Shown: positions 25,466 to 33,933 of the stretch, piece by piece
Position numbering within the stretch: the first letter of the stretch is position 1
Layout of the letters: each line of letters opens with the position of its first letter
Source of the DNA: Endomicrobiales bacterium
GTDB taxonomy: Bacteria > Elusimicrobiota > Endomicrobiia > Endomicrobiales > JAFGGC01
Assembly (NCBI GenBank): GCA_016930715.1
Contig: JAFGGC010000034.1
Coordinates: 1-64,000 of the forward strand
Length of the DNA stretch: 64,000 bases
Reading direction: 5' to 3'
The notes under the pieces: model-generated
Databases searched by the model: none
The model's input: the letters and a program-made list of their open reading frames with translations, nothing else
Told to the model about the DNA's origin: nothing
Made by a program: the position numbers and the translations under genes

Positions 25466-26527
25466 ATGAATAAAAAAGCGACGATATTTCTCACTTCCGG
25501 CCTGGGCGACAACCTGCTGGCACTACCCCTGCTTTTGGAACTCGAGGCGTTCGCGGATCTTTACGTGGTGGTAAACGATCCCGCATACAAAAGATTGTTT
25601 GAAAAATGCCTTGAAAATGCGAAAATAAGTGTTTACAACGGTTCTCTAGGTTCGCTAGCGGCAATACTAAAGGACAATTTCAAAAATGACTACTGGCTAT
25701 ACCCTGTAGGTTCCTGCTCAAGGAAAACAAGATTGCTGAATCTTATATCTTTTGCTGATAAAAAATATGGATTTACGTCGCTGAACTCTGAAAATACGTG
25801 GCAAGCGGAAATAGGCCTGGACATTTGCCTTACGCCTAACCTGGCTAAAAGAGCTTGGCAGAACAATCTTAGACTGTTGACTCTCATTGACGAAAAATTG
25901 CCAGATCCGGGAAGGACATGGGACTATTATTCGGGGATTTTAAGAGAGAGAATGATTGGAAAGGAATATAAGAATAAGGAGAAGTCGCTTTTCGTTCATG
26001 CCGGGTCAAGGAAATATCCCGGTAAGCTTGAGGAGCTCAAGAGATGGCCGCTGGAAAAGTATATCAATGTGACAAGAGCATTGCTGGGCAAGGGGCTATT
26101 CGACAGTGTCACGTACTTTGTCGGCCCGGATGACGACAACATTGAAGACTATCTAAAGAATAAGGATGCCGTCAAGAGAATTGAAGTATTGAAAGCTTCC
26201 GCGTTGGGAGAAGATCTGCTTTTGCTCGCTCAAAAAATCGCGTCACATTCGTATTTTCTGGGCAATGATTCAGGGGTAGCGCATCTCGCGAGCGTTCTGG
26301 GCGTGCCTTCAACGGTTATCATAAGCGGGATATGCGAGCCATCGTACGTGGGACAAAGCGGCGGTAGGACGAAACTTGTATCGTTTCCCGTAGAATGCGG
26401 CGGCTGCACGGTAGGTATTTCTCACGAAATGGCCTTGAAGTTCAATTGCAGGTTTGATAATAAGTGCGTAAAAATGATAACTGAAGATATGGTAAAAGAA
26501 AGTGTCTTGGGGAATAGAAATGGATAA
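25466..26527 (+). CDS. Family 9 glycosyltransferase (heptosyltransferase-like)
   Basis: The protein (353 residues) has the GT9 pattern: 'IFLTSGLGDNLLALPLLLEL' at the start, 'KSLFVHAGSRKYPGK' and 'FLGNDSGVAHLASVLGVPSTVI' in the C-terminal nucleotide-binding half. A 'CGGCTVG' motif near the end is like the Cys-containing tail of some GT9 enzymes. Such enzymes transfer heptose or other sugars to LPS cores. The gene is less GC-rich in the middle. It overlaps the O-antigen ligase start by 8 bases. Donor and acceptor unknown. Confidence 0.82.
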   Translation: MNKKATIFLTSGLGDNLLALPLLLELEAFADLYVVVNDPAYKRLFEKCLENAKISVYNGSLGSLAAILKDNFKNDYWLYPVGSCSRKTRLLNLISFADKKYGFTSLNSENTWQAEIGLDICLTPNLAKRAWQNNLRLLTLIDEKLPDPGRTWDYYSGILRERMIGKEYKNKEKSLFVHAGSRKYPGKLEELKRWPLEKYINVTRALLGKGLFDSVTYFVGPDDDNIEDYLKNKDAVKRIEVLKASALGEDLLLLAQKIASHSYFLGNDSGVAHLASVLGVPSTVIISGICEPSYVGQSGGRTKLVSFPVECGGCTVGISHEMALKFNCRFDNKCVKMITEDMVKESVLGNRNG

Positions 26528-27809
26528 ACTGTCCAAGATAAAGGTCAATTACAATCTTGTAGTACTTCTTGTAATATCGATGATATTATTCTCGAGGAAT
26601 TTCGCGCACTTGTCGGTAAACACCGGCATGCTGAGCGTGTACACGACGGAACTAGCGCTTATAATTGTAGTGGCAGTATTCTTGATGCGGGCGCTGATTT
26701 TAGGGAAAGTAAAGTATTTAAAGCACCCGCTATTGCCCTGGTTTGCCGCGCTTTACGCAGTTATGTTTTTCTCGTTGTGCAGGGGTTTTATTGATTACAA
26801 TGACAGGATATTCGTTTTACGGCAGAGCAGCCTGTTTTACTATTCTCTGTTTTTCTTTATAATGCCTCTGTTCGTTGACAATATAAAAAAAGTGAAAATA
26901 CTTTTCAAGTGGTATGTCTATTCATGTGTCGTGATATCCGTGGCGATTTTGCTGAAAATAACATTTTATGGTTTGGGACATTACGGTTACTACTACCTCG
27001 GAATGGCGATAGCGGCGCTCTGTTATTTGATAGCGACAAAAAGGAAAAAGAGCGTGATATTCGGTATATTGGTGTTGATATTTTTTATGGCCTTTATTAA
27101 GGGGATGGCGCGGGCGTCGTGGGTAGGACTGTTATGCGCGATGCTGGCTATATATTGGCTAAATGCAAGGAAGCTGATCAGGATAGTAACTATAAAAAGG
27201 ACTTTTTACTCGCTGATAGTGATAGTCGCTTTGGTAACGTGCGCGATGGCGATAGTATCGCCGAAGAGCGTTGAAAGGATAATGAGCAAAGCATTAAGCA
27301 TTGCAATGGTACAGACGGAAGAAAGCACGAACAGGGGCGCGATATTGAACGCCAAATGGAGGCTGCTGGTTTGGAAGGACATAATAAACGAATCGATGCG
27401 AAAACCTCTGCTGGGCTGGGGGTTCGGAAAGAAATTCGTGCCGGAAACAGTCAAAAGCATGGGATGGGGCGGCGCTTTCAGGGACGAAGAAGTCGGTTTT
27501 CAGGACCCGCACAATTCCTTCTTGAGCGTGTTGCACAGGACCGGAATAGTGGGATTCACCATATTCGCCGTGATATTGGGGAAATTTTTAAGAAGGACGT
27601 TCTTGATGCTGGGGAAAATGCGGGAGGGCGAGATAAAAGATTACGTCGCGATACTTTTTTTATGCGTGATATATATGCTCGCGACGTCATTTTTCATGGT
27701 CGTTCTTGAAGGCCCGTATCTGGGTATATTTTTGTGGATTGCCATGGGGCTGGTAGTGTCACTTGAAAGGATATACGAGAGTCAGGAGTATGCGTCCGAA
27801 TCAAAATAA
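26520..27809 (+). CDS. O-antigen ligase/polymerase (Wzy_C family), copy 1
   Basis: A 429-residue membrane protein with about ten to twelve hydrophobic segments and a large periplasmic loop carrying 'PLLGWGFGKKF' and 'DPHNSFLSVLHRTGIVGF', the hallmark of the WaaL/Wzy_C family that ligates or polymerises undecaprenyl-linked glycans. ATG at 26520 follows TTGGGG; the frame back to 26502 lies inside the GT9 gene. A second family member is at 35117, so one may polymerise and the other ligate. Confidence 0.85.
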   Translation: MDKLSKIKVNYNLVVLLVISMILFSRNFAHLSVNTGMLSVYTTELALIIVVAVFLMRALILGKVKYLKHPLLPWFAALYAVMFFSLCRGFIDYNDRIFVLRQSSLFYYSLFFFIMPLFVDNIKKVKILFKWYVYSCVVISVAILLKITFYGLGHYGYYYLGMAIAALCYLIATKRKKSVIFGILVLIFFMAFIKGMARASWVGLLCAMLAIYWLNARKLIRIVTIKRTFYSLIVIVALVTCAMAIVSPKSVERIMSKALSIAMVQTEESTNRGAILNAKWRLLVWKDIINESMRKPLLGWGFGKKFVPETVKSMGWGGAFRDEEVGFQDPHNSFLSVLHRTGIVGFTIFAVILGKFLRRTFLMLGKMREGEIKDYVAILFLCVIYMLATSFFMVVLEGPYLGIFLWIAMGLVVSLERIYESQEYASESK

Positions 27810-28959
27810 AAGAAAGGTGCTTGTTCTCGGCTACCTGCCTCCGCCGTACGAAGGAACGGCCAAGCTGACGGAGCTTGTAGTGAACTCCGGTCTGCTCAAG
27901 GATGAATTTGACGTGAGTTTCCTGCCGTACTTCAAAAGAAAGAAAACGGAAGGGCGCGGCAAACTGGGGCCTGTCGGTGTTGTCAATAATGTCTTTAATA
28001 TAGCGTCTCTGCTGTGGCGGCTTCTGACCGTCCATCCGGACGCGGTTTACATGCCCGTTGCGCAAAACAGGTACGGTTTTTTCAGGGATTCGATAGTAAT
28101 ACTTATCGGCAAAATGTTCGGTGCCAAAATATGCGCACATTTCCACGGAGGTGATTTCAGGTCTTTCTATGATTCCCTTGGAGGTATTTATAAGCTCTAC
28201 GTCAGGCGGGTTTTGGCCCTGGTTGACCGGTTGATCCTGCTGGGAAACAGGATAGTAGAGAGGTTCAGAGGTCTGGTCAAAGATGAACAAATCAGAGTAC
28301 TGTATAATTGCGTTCCCTACCAGGTGGAGAGGGCAAAAGCCGGCAGGATCCACGGCAAGCGGTTCAACGTGCTGTTTATGGGGTATTTGTCAAAGGCAAA
28401 GGGGGCCCTGGACCTTGTAAAAGCGGCTGAAATAGTCCTCAAGGAGCATAATAAAGATATTTTGTTCGTGATGTGCGGGGAACCGGTGGAAATAGAGCGC
28501 AATATCGTGTTTATCGAAGATCCGCACCGCGGATATTCGAGAATGATGGAGATAATAGAGAAAAACGGTATTTCTGGATATTTCAAGATGCCGGGCCCTG
28601 TTAGCGGCGAAGCAAAGAAGGAGTATTTCACAAATGCCGACTTGTTTGTCTATCCAAGCTACGCCGAAGGGTGCCCGGTGGCAGTCCTCGAGGCGATGGC
28701 CTACGGCCTTCCGGTTATAACAACACCGGTGGGTGCCCTGGGCGAAATGCTTAAAGAAGGCCAAAATTGCTTTTTTGTCGAGCCGGGCGACTACGAGGGG
28801 TTGAGCCGTCTAATAATGAACTGTCGAAGCGACAGGGTCAGGCTCGAGGACATGGGTAGGAGGAACATGGAACTTGTGAGGGATCGATACAACAGCCAGG
28901 AATTCCTGCGCGGGCTGAAAAATATATTCAATGAAATACTTTCAACGGACGGAGTTTAA
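27790..28959 (+). CDS. Family 4 glycosyltransferase (GT-B)
   Basis: A 389-residue retaining glycosyltransferase with the N-terminal loop 'VLGYLPPPYEGTAKLTEL', a central 'FNVLFMGYLSKAKGALDLVKA' donor-domain strand and the Glu-x7-Glu motif in 'YAEGCPVAVLEAMAYGLPVI'. These are standard for GT4 enzymes that build LPS and capsule. The ATG at 27790 follows CAGGAG and overlaps the ligase by 20 bases; an upstream in-frame start at 27763 is within that gene. The sugar is unknown. Confidence 0.88.
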   Translation: MRPNQNKRKVLVLGYLPPPYEGTAKLTELVVNSGLLKDEFDVSFLPYFKRKKTEGRGKLGPVGVVNNVFNIASLLWRLLTVHPDAVYMPVAQNRYGFFRDSIVILIGKMFGAKICAHFHGGDFRSFYDSLGGIYKLYVRRVLALVDRLILLGNRIVERFRGLVKDEQIRVLYNCVPYQVERAKAGRIHGKRFNVLFMGYLSKAKGALDLVKAAEIVLKEHNKDILFVMCGEPVEIERNIVFIEDPHRGYSRMMEIIEKNGISGYFKMPGPVSGEAKKEYFTNADLFVYPSYAEGCPVAVLEAMAYGLPVITTPVGALGEMLKEGQNCFFVEPGDYEGLSRLIMNCRSDRVRLEDMGRRNMELVRDRYNSQEFLRGLKNIFNEILSTDGV

Positions 28960-29703
28960 ATGAAAAAAACGGAATACGATGTCAGCATAGTACTGCCCGT
29001 GTACAACGAAGAAAAACGCATAAAATACACTGTCGACAGGATCGTGGAGTATTTTATCTCAAGAAATCTTAATTATGAGATTATCGTAGTTGACGACGGT
29101 TCGCGGGATAAGACGCTGGATATAGTAAAGGAAGTATGCGAGGGAAGGTCCGAAAACCTTCATTTTCTGCATAACCACGTCAACATGGGCAAGGGTTTTT
29201 CGGTCAAGAGGGGGATAATGTTCGCGAGGGGCGATATAATTCTGTTTTCGGACGCGGACCTTTCCACTCCTATCGAAGAATACGAAAAACTCGAAAAGGC
29301 CCTGAAAGAGGGAGAATACGACGCGGCGATAGCTTCAAGGGCAATGCCGGATTCAATCAAAACGGTGCCGCAGGGGTTTTTCCGTGACAGGATGGGCAAG
29401 CTTTTCGGAAAAATAGTGCAGATCCTCGTCCTTCCTGACATAGAGGATTCCCAGTGCGGGTTCAAGGCCTTCAAGAAAGAGTGCGCGCATTTTGTTTTCT
29501 ACTGGCAGACCATTTTCGGGTTCGGTTTCGACCCGGAAATACTGTATCTGTGCAAGAAACACGGGTATAAGGTCAAACAGATACCCGTGAAGTGGGAAAA
29601 CAGCTTTGATTCGAAGCTCAACCCCTTTACGGACACGCTGAAAATCGGATTTGAACTTTTTAAGATACGCCTGAAGATTTTGCTGGGGCATTACGATGTG
29701 TGA
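28960..29703 (+). CDS. Dolichyl/polyprenyl-phosphate glycosyltransferase-like GT2
   Basis: A 247-residue GT2 enzyme similar to Alg5/DPG synthases: 'VSIVLPVYNEEKRI', 'EIIVVDDGSRDKTL', the DxD in 'ILFSDADLSTP', and 'DIEDSQCGFKAFKKE' as the acceptor loop. Enzymes of this group transfer glucose or mannose to a polyprenyl phosphate, providing donor for GT-C enzymes. The next gene is a GT-C-type protein, which fits a donor/transferase pair. It starts right after the previous stop and overlaps the following gene by 8 bases. Confidence 0.88.
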   Translation: MKKTEYDVSIVLPVYNEEKRIKYTVDRIVEYFISRNLNYEIIVVDDGSRDKTLDIVKEVCEGRSENLHFLHNHVNMGKGFSVKRGIMFARGDIILFSDADLSTPIEEYEKLEKALKEGEYDAAIASRAMPDSIKTVPQGFFRDRMGKLFGKIVQILVLPDIEDSQCGFKAFKKECAHFVFYWQTIFGFGFDPEILYLCKKHGYKVKQIPVKWENSFDSKLNPFTDTLKIGFELFKIRLKILLGHYDV

Positions 29704-30622
29704 TCAAAGCGTTATGAGTAAAAAGTTATTGCACAATAAGTATTTTCTTTTGTTGGTTATCGTTCTTGGTTCGTTCTGTGTCCGTTACGCTTACATCGAC
29801 AAAGCGAACTTTGCCTCGATACAGGGAGGCGACCAGGCGATATACGTTCAAATAGCCGATAAAATCGTAAGAGACCACGTGTTCTCGCAGGAGCCGGGCT
29901 TGAGGTCGTTTATGCCGCCCATGCTTCCGTGGATTCTTGCCGGCCTGATGGCGTTGTTTGGACAGAACATGTACGTATTCTACATGTTCTTTTTCATTAT
30001 GAGCGCCGCGACGGCCGTGCTTGTATATGACCTTGTAAGACGGTTGTCAAATAACTGGACGGCGCTTTTAGCGGCGGTCATCTTTGCAGTTTACGAGGAG
30101 TTCATTTACTGGACAACGCATATATACACCGAAACGCCGTTTCTTTTCCTTTTCGCCCTGACGCTGGTTTTTGCGGTGAGATACGTAGAAAATAAGAAAA
30201 TGACGGACGTGTTTTTTACGGCGTTGTTCTCGGTGTGCACGTTTTACACGCGTTCTACAATGCTGCTTATTTATCCTTTCATACTCCTCTACTGGTGGAT
30301 TAATAATGATGAAGAGTGGCGAAGAAAACTCAGGGCCGCGCTGGTTTTTACTGGGATGGTAGGTATATTGCTTCTTCCCTGGAGCTTGAGGAACTACTCG
30401 ATACACAAAAAGCTGATACTCGGCAGCACAAACGGCGGCATGAACTTTCTGCAGGGCAATAACCAGTGGGCGTACGGGGAAAAGACCCTCCCGCCGCAGC
30501 TGTTCCCGGAACCGAATTACTGGCAAAGGCCCGAAATGACCGAAGCGGGCCAGGAGGAGTATTTTTACGGGGAAGGATGGAAATGGATAAAAAGCAACAA
30601 AAAAGGTTTCTATGGCTCGTAA
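29696..30622 (+). CDS. GT39/ArnT-like GT-C glycosyltransferase, N-terminal part (frame-broken)
   Basis: A membrane glycosyltransferase of the ArnT/PMT type: 'IQGGDQAIYVQIADKIVRDHV' holds the acidic first-loop motif, followed by 'GLRSFMPPMLPWILAGLM' and 'WTTHIYTETPFLFLFAL', with about six helices. ATG at 29696 has TGGGG at a good distance. The frame ends in 'WIKSNKKGFYGS' at a stop (30620-30622). A -1 change in the A6 run 30599-30604 would instead give 'SNKKRFLWLVTQKL' and continue to 32073, so this is the first part of a single broken gene. Confidence 0.82.
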   Translation: MCDQSVMSKKLLHNKYFLLLVIVLGSFCVRYAYIDKANFASIQGGDQAIYVQIADKIVRDHVFSQEPGLRSFMPPMLPWILAGLMALFGQNMYVFYMFFFIMSAATAVLVYDLVRRLSNNWTALLAAVIFAVYEEFIYWTTHIYTETPFLFLFALTLVFAVRYVENKKMTDVFFTALFSVCTFYTRSTMLLIYPFILLYWWINNDEEWRRKLRAALVFTGMVGILLLPWSLRNYSIHKKLILGSTNGGMNFLQGNNQWAYGEKTLPPQLFPEPNYWQRPEMTEAGQEEYFYGEGWKWIKSNKKGFYGS

Positions 30623-32073
30623 CGCAAAAATTGAAGTATATGCTGGAATACAAAATCGACGAAGCAAGTTATCCGGGCAAGGTAGCCGGAAACCGTCTCG
30701 GACCGCTGCTAAACTGGCCATATATCGGCATACTGGGCCTGGCGGGCGTGCTGTTGAGTTTCAAGCAATGGAAGAAACTTGTAATATTTTACGGGGTCAT
30801 AGCCGCGGTGATAGCGACGAACGCGTTGTACTACCCGGCGCAACGGTACCGCCTGCCGATGGATTTCGTGCTGATTTATTTCTCGGCCTGGGCGCTGTTT
30901 TACGCGATTGGGAACTTAATCAGGGTGACCGGAATAAGGCAATATTTCAGGGATTGCGCGATAAACGAATATACATTAAACGAGATATTCGGCAGGGAAA
31001 ACGGTTGGAAGATAAAATACGCGCTGATATCGCTTCTTGTCGCTGGTGTTTTTATCGCGTGGATCGGAGGAAAGGCCGTTCACGTGCAGGGAGTGCTTAG
31101 CGGGAAAAATATGTATTATGACGCGAGGACCCTGGTACACGGTCCCGCGAAGCTCGAGATGGACCGGCTATTCCTCCCGTGGGCTTCGTGGCTTCAGAAA
31201 AGGATGTGGCTAAAAGACGGCAAGTACCGCATAGGTATCGAGGGATACGGAGAGGAGTGCGAGGGTGAGCTTCCGTTGTTCAAGCTGAACGTGGACGGGC
31301 AGAAGGTGGGCGAGCTCACCTTTACAAAAAAACTTGAAGAGCATTACTTTGACGATGTTGAGATCAAGGGTGGTGAAAGGCTGATAGAACTGTTGTTTAC
31401 CAGAATAAAACCTTCAATGGCTCATGTCTATAACGTAAGCATAAAAAGGACCGGCGATATCAATGCGGAAAAGGCGACTTGGTACGGAGTTTTCATCGGC
31501 AGTCCTGCATACATATTTATCTTTCCCGTGCTTCTATCCGGGATTGCGTGCTGGTTCATGTACTTGCTGTACAAGAACCGGGATTCCTTGGATCTAATAC
31601 TAAAAAAATCGTTGCCTGTTGCGGCAGCGGCATTTTTGCTGATTGTCTTTAAGGTGTTCATATGGGGGAAAATAGTCGTGCCGTTTTACTCGAGCGTAGA
31701 ACGTATCGCGTCGGGTGGCGTTCTTGAATTCAATCCTTTGGACTGGGAACACGGCCCATTGAAGGAAGAAACGGGCAGAATATACATGCCATGGCCATCG
31801 TATCTGGAAAAGAGAATCTATTTGCCAAAAGGTGATTACAGGTTGACCATGTTCGGCTATGGCGAGGAGAGCCGGGGTAATATGCCCGCATTGGATGTCA
31901 GAATTGACGATAACCCGGTTGGAAAGATACTTCTGACCAAGCGGGATGAGGAAACATCAGTTGAATTTCACAGTGAAGGCGGGCAAAGGAATATCGCGAT
32001 AGTGTTTAAAAGGACGAAGGAAGAAATACCGAATATCTATTCGATTAGAATACAAAGGATTGCGAGGCCATGA
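30604..32073 (+). CDS. GT39-like glycosyltransferase, C-terminal part with two tandem sugar-binding-like modules
   Basis: This is the continuation of the preceding gene in the -1 frame ('RFLWLVTQKLKYML...'). After four more helices come two homologous periplasmic modules of about 105-110 residues at 31111-31449 and 31738-32055, separated by two helices. Both contain 'HGP', 'LPWASWLQKRMWL' or 'MPWPSYLEKRIYL', 'GYGEE' and a 'R...N-IY/VYNVSI-R' ending. They resemble calcium-type carbohydrate-binding modules, which is an inference. No start codon with a good ribosome site lies at the junction, so independent translation is unlikely. A sequencing error or a real frameshift are both possible. Confidence 0.75.
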   Translation, partial: RFLWLVTQKLKYMLEYKIDEASYPGKVAGNRLGPLLNWPYIGILGLAGVLLSFKQWKKLVIFYGVIAAVIATNALYYPAQRYRLPMDFVLIYFSAWALFYAIGNLIRVTGIRQYFRDCAINEYTLNEIFGRENGWKIKYALISLLVAGVFIAWIGGKAVHVQGVLSGKNMYYDARTLVHGPAKLEMDRLFLPWASWLQKRMWLKDGKYRIGIEGYGEECEGELPLFKLNVDGQKVGELTFTKKLEEHYFDDVEIKGGERLIELLFTRIKPSMAHVYNVSIKRTGDINAEKATWYGVFIGSPAYIFIFPVLLSGIACWFMYLLYKNRDSLDLILKKSLPVAAAAFLLIVFKVFIWGKIVVPFYSSVERIASGGVLEFNPLDWEHGPLKEETGRIYMPWPSYLEKRIYLPKGDYRLTMFGYGEESRGNMPALDVRIDDNPVGKILLTKRDEETSVEFHSEGGQRNIAIVFKRTKEEIPNIYSIRIQRIARP

Positions 32074-32816
32074 AAGGGTTCAAGTTGTTCGGGCTGAATT
32101 TTAGCAATATAAGTCTTGACGAATCTATCGTCGAGATCGAGAAAATGATAAAAGACAAAACGCCGTCGATGCTGTTTTCTTTATCTGCGGAGCTGATAGT
32201 AAGGTCGGATAAGGACGGATTCCTCAAAAAGGTCTATGACGAGGCAAAAATACTAACGCTTGACGGGAACGTGGTGCACAACGCTGCAAGGTTATTAGGT
32301 TCCCCTGCGGCCGAGCCGGTAAGCGCGTCAAGAATTATGCTTAGGTTCATGGAAACGGCGGCAAAAAGGAATTATTCCGTTTATCTTCTAGGAGCTTCTG
32401 AAGAGGTGGTCAAGGAAACAGCGGAAACCCTCAGAAATAAGCATCCGGGAATCAATATCGCAGGAATGCATAACGGTTATTTTGATATAGAAAACGACCG
32501 GGACGTGGTAAGCGATATAAAGGTCAGTAATCCGGACATACTGTTCGTGGCGATGAGCAGTCCTCTAAAGGAGAGGTTCATATACAGAAATCTGCGCGAA
32601 ATGAATGTGCCTGTTTGTGTCGGGGTCGGCGGAATATTTGATATAATAGCTGGCAAGTGCAAACTTGCGCCGGAATGGATAAGCAGGATAGGATTGGAAT
32701 GGTTTTACAGGTTCATTCAGGAACCAAAGAGGCTGTGGAAAAGATATTTAATAACCAATACAAAGTTCATATTTTTAGTGGTAAAAGAGTTATTTGCTAG
32801 GAAAGGCGGGCAATGA
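32070..32816 (+). CDS. WecG/TagA/CpsF-family glycosyltransferase (GT26)
   Basis: A 248-residue GT26 enzyme, the family that adds the second sugar (often N-acetylmannosaminuronate or N-acetylmannosamine) to lipid-linked GlcNAc. It shows 'LFSLSAELIVRSDKDG', the active-site region 'LTLDGNVVHNAARLLG' with a conserved Asp, 'VYLLGASEEVVKETAETL', 'ILFVAMSSPLKERFI' and 'VGVGGIFDIIAGK' with 'RIGLEWFYRFIQEPKRLW'. ATGA overlaps link it to both neighbours. It fits a UDP-ManNAc(A) donor from the UDP-sugar genes nearby, though that is inferred. Confidence 0.9.
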   Translation: MKGFKLFGLNFSNISLDESIVEIEKMIKDKTPSMLFSLSAELIVRSDKDGFLKKVYDEAKILTLDGNVVHNAARLLGSPAAEPVSASRIMLRFMETAAKRNYSVYLLGASEEVVKETAETLRNKHPGINIAGMHNGYFDIENDRDVVSDIKVSNPDILFVAMSSPLKERFIYRNLREMNVPVCVGVGGIFDIIAGKCKLAPEWISRIGLEWFYRFIQEPKRLWKRYLITNTKFIFLVVKELFARKGGQ

Positions 32817-33928
32817 AAAAGATACTAGTTACCGGATCCAACGGTTTCATGGGGAAAAATCTCATTGAGACGCTTGCCAGAAATGAAAATATAAGCTATT
32901 TCGGGTACGACTTGGATAAACCGAAAGAGGAATTAAAAAAATACCTGAAAGAAGCCGATATAATATTCCATTTCGCGGGAGTGAACAGGCCCGTGGACGT
33001 AAAGGAATTCGAAGAAGGCAACACGGCGTTCACGAAGGAAATGTTGGAGGATCTAAAAAAGAGCGGAAATACGGCAACGGTTGTCTTTATATCGTCGATA
33101 CAGGTTCATCTCGAGAATCCGTACGGTGTCAGCAAGAAAAAAGCGGAGGACCTGCTTATTGAATACGGCAAGAAGAACAAGGCTAAAGTATACCTGTACA
33201 GGCTGACAAACGTATTCGGGAAGTGGAGCAGGCCGAACTACAATTCCGTTGTGGCCACTTTCTGCCATAATGTCTCAAGGGGGATAGAGATAAAGATATC
33301 CGACCCTCAAAAGCAGATGGAGTTCAACTATATTGATGACGTTATAGCCGAGTTCACGGCGATAATCGACAAGGACGACAAAGACACGGAGAACTACTAT
33401 TACGACGTAAAGCCGGTCTACAGGATAAAGCTCAAGGACCTGGCGGAAACGATAGAAGGATTCAGGAAGACGCGCGAAAACCTGCGCGTACCTGACATGT
33501 CCGACAAGCTGACAAAATACCTCTACGCGACTTACCTGTCGTACCTGGAAAAGGATGATTTCAAGTACAAGCTCGATATGAAAACTGACCAGAGGGGAAT
33601 GCTGGCCGAACTGCTGAAATCGGAAAACTCTGGCCAGATATTCGTGTCTAAAACACACAAAGGCATAACGAGGGGTAACCACTACCATAACACGAAAGTG
33701 GAAAAATTCTGTGTTATCCAGGGGAAAGCAGTGATACGCTTCAGGAACGTTCTTTCAAAAGACGTGATAGAATATATGGTTTCAGGAGAAAAGATCGAAA
33801 TCGTGGACATACCGCCCGGCTACACGCATTCGATCCGGAATACAGGCGAAGGTGAGATGATAGTGTTGTTCTGGGCCAGTGAGATATTCAACGCAGATAA
33901 TCCCGACACGTACTTCAAGGAGGTCTGA
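32813..33928 (+). CDS. capF: CapF-type bifunctional UDP-sugar reductase/epimerase
   Basis: A two-domain protein: an N-terminal SDR ('ILVTGSNGFMGKNLIE', 'IIFHFAGVNRP', catalytic Tyr-x-x-x-Lys in 'PYGVSKKKAED') and a C-terminal cupin from about residue 250 ('TRGNHYHNTKVEKFCVIQGKA', 'DIPPGYTHSI'). This layout is specific to CapF/FnlB/WbjC, which makes UDP-N-acetyl-L-6-deoxytalose from the dehydratase product, on the way to UDP-N-acetyl-L-fucosamine. Metal ligands in the cupin (His, His, Glu) are visible in 'HYHNTKVE'. The partner dehydratase CapE is absent from the window, and CapG follows. Confidence 0.92.
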   Translation: MKKILVTGSNGFMGKNLIETLARNENISYFGYDLDKPKEELKKYLKEADIIFHFAGVNRPVDVKEFEEGNTAFTKEMLEDLKKSGNTATVVFISSIQVHLENPYGVSKKKAEDLLIEYGKKNKAKVYLYRLTNVFGKWSRPNYNSVVATFCHNVSRGIEIKISDPQKQMEFNYIDDVIAEFTAIIDKDDKDTENYYYDVKPVYRIKLKDLAETIEGFRKTRENLRVPDMSDKLTKYLYATYLSYLEKDDFKYKLDMKTDQRGMLAELLKSENSGQIFVSKTHKGITRGNHYHNTKVEKFCVIQGKAVIRFRNVLSKDVIEYMVSGEKIEIVDIPPGYTHSIRNTGEGEMIVLFWASEIFNADNPDTYFKEV

Positions 33929-33933
33929 TAATA

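Noticed and set aside
30598-30606. Programmed -1 frameshift site (C AAA AAA GG)
   Set aside because: The heptamer lacks the required X in front (C instead of A) and no downstream pseudoknot was evident; an indel is simpler.
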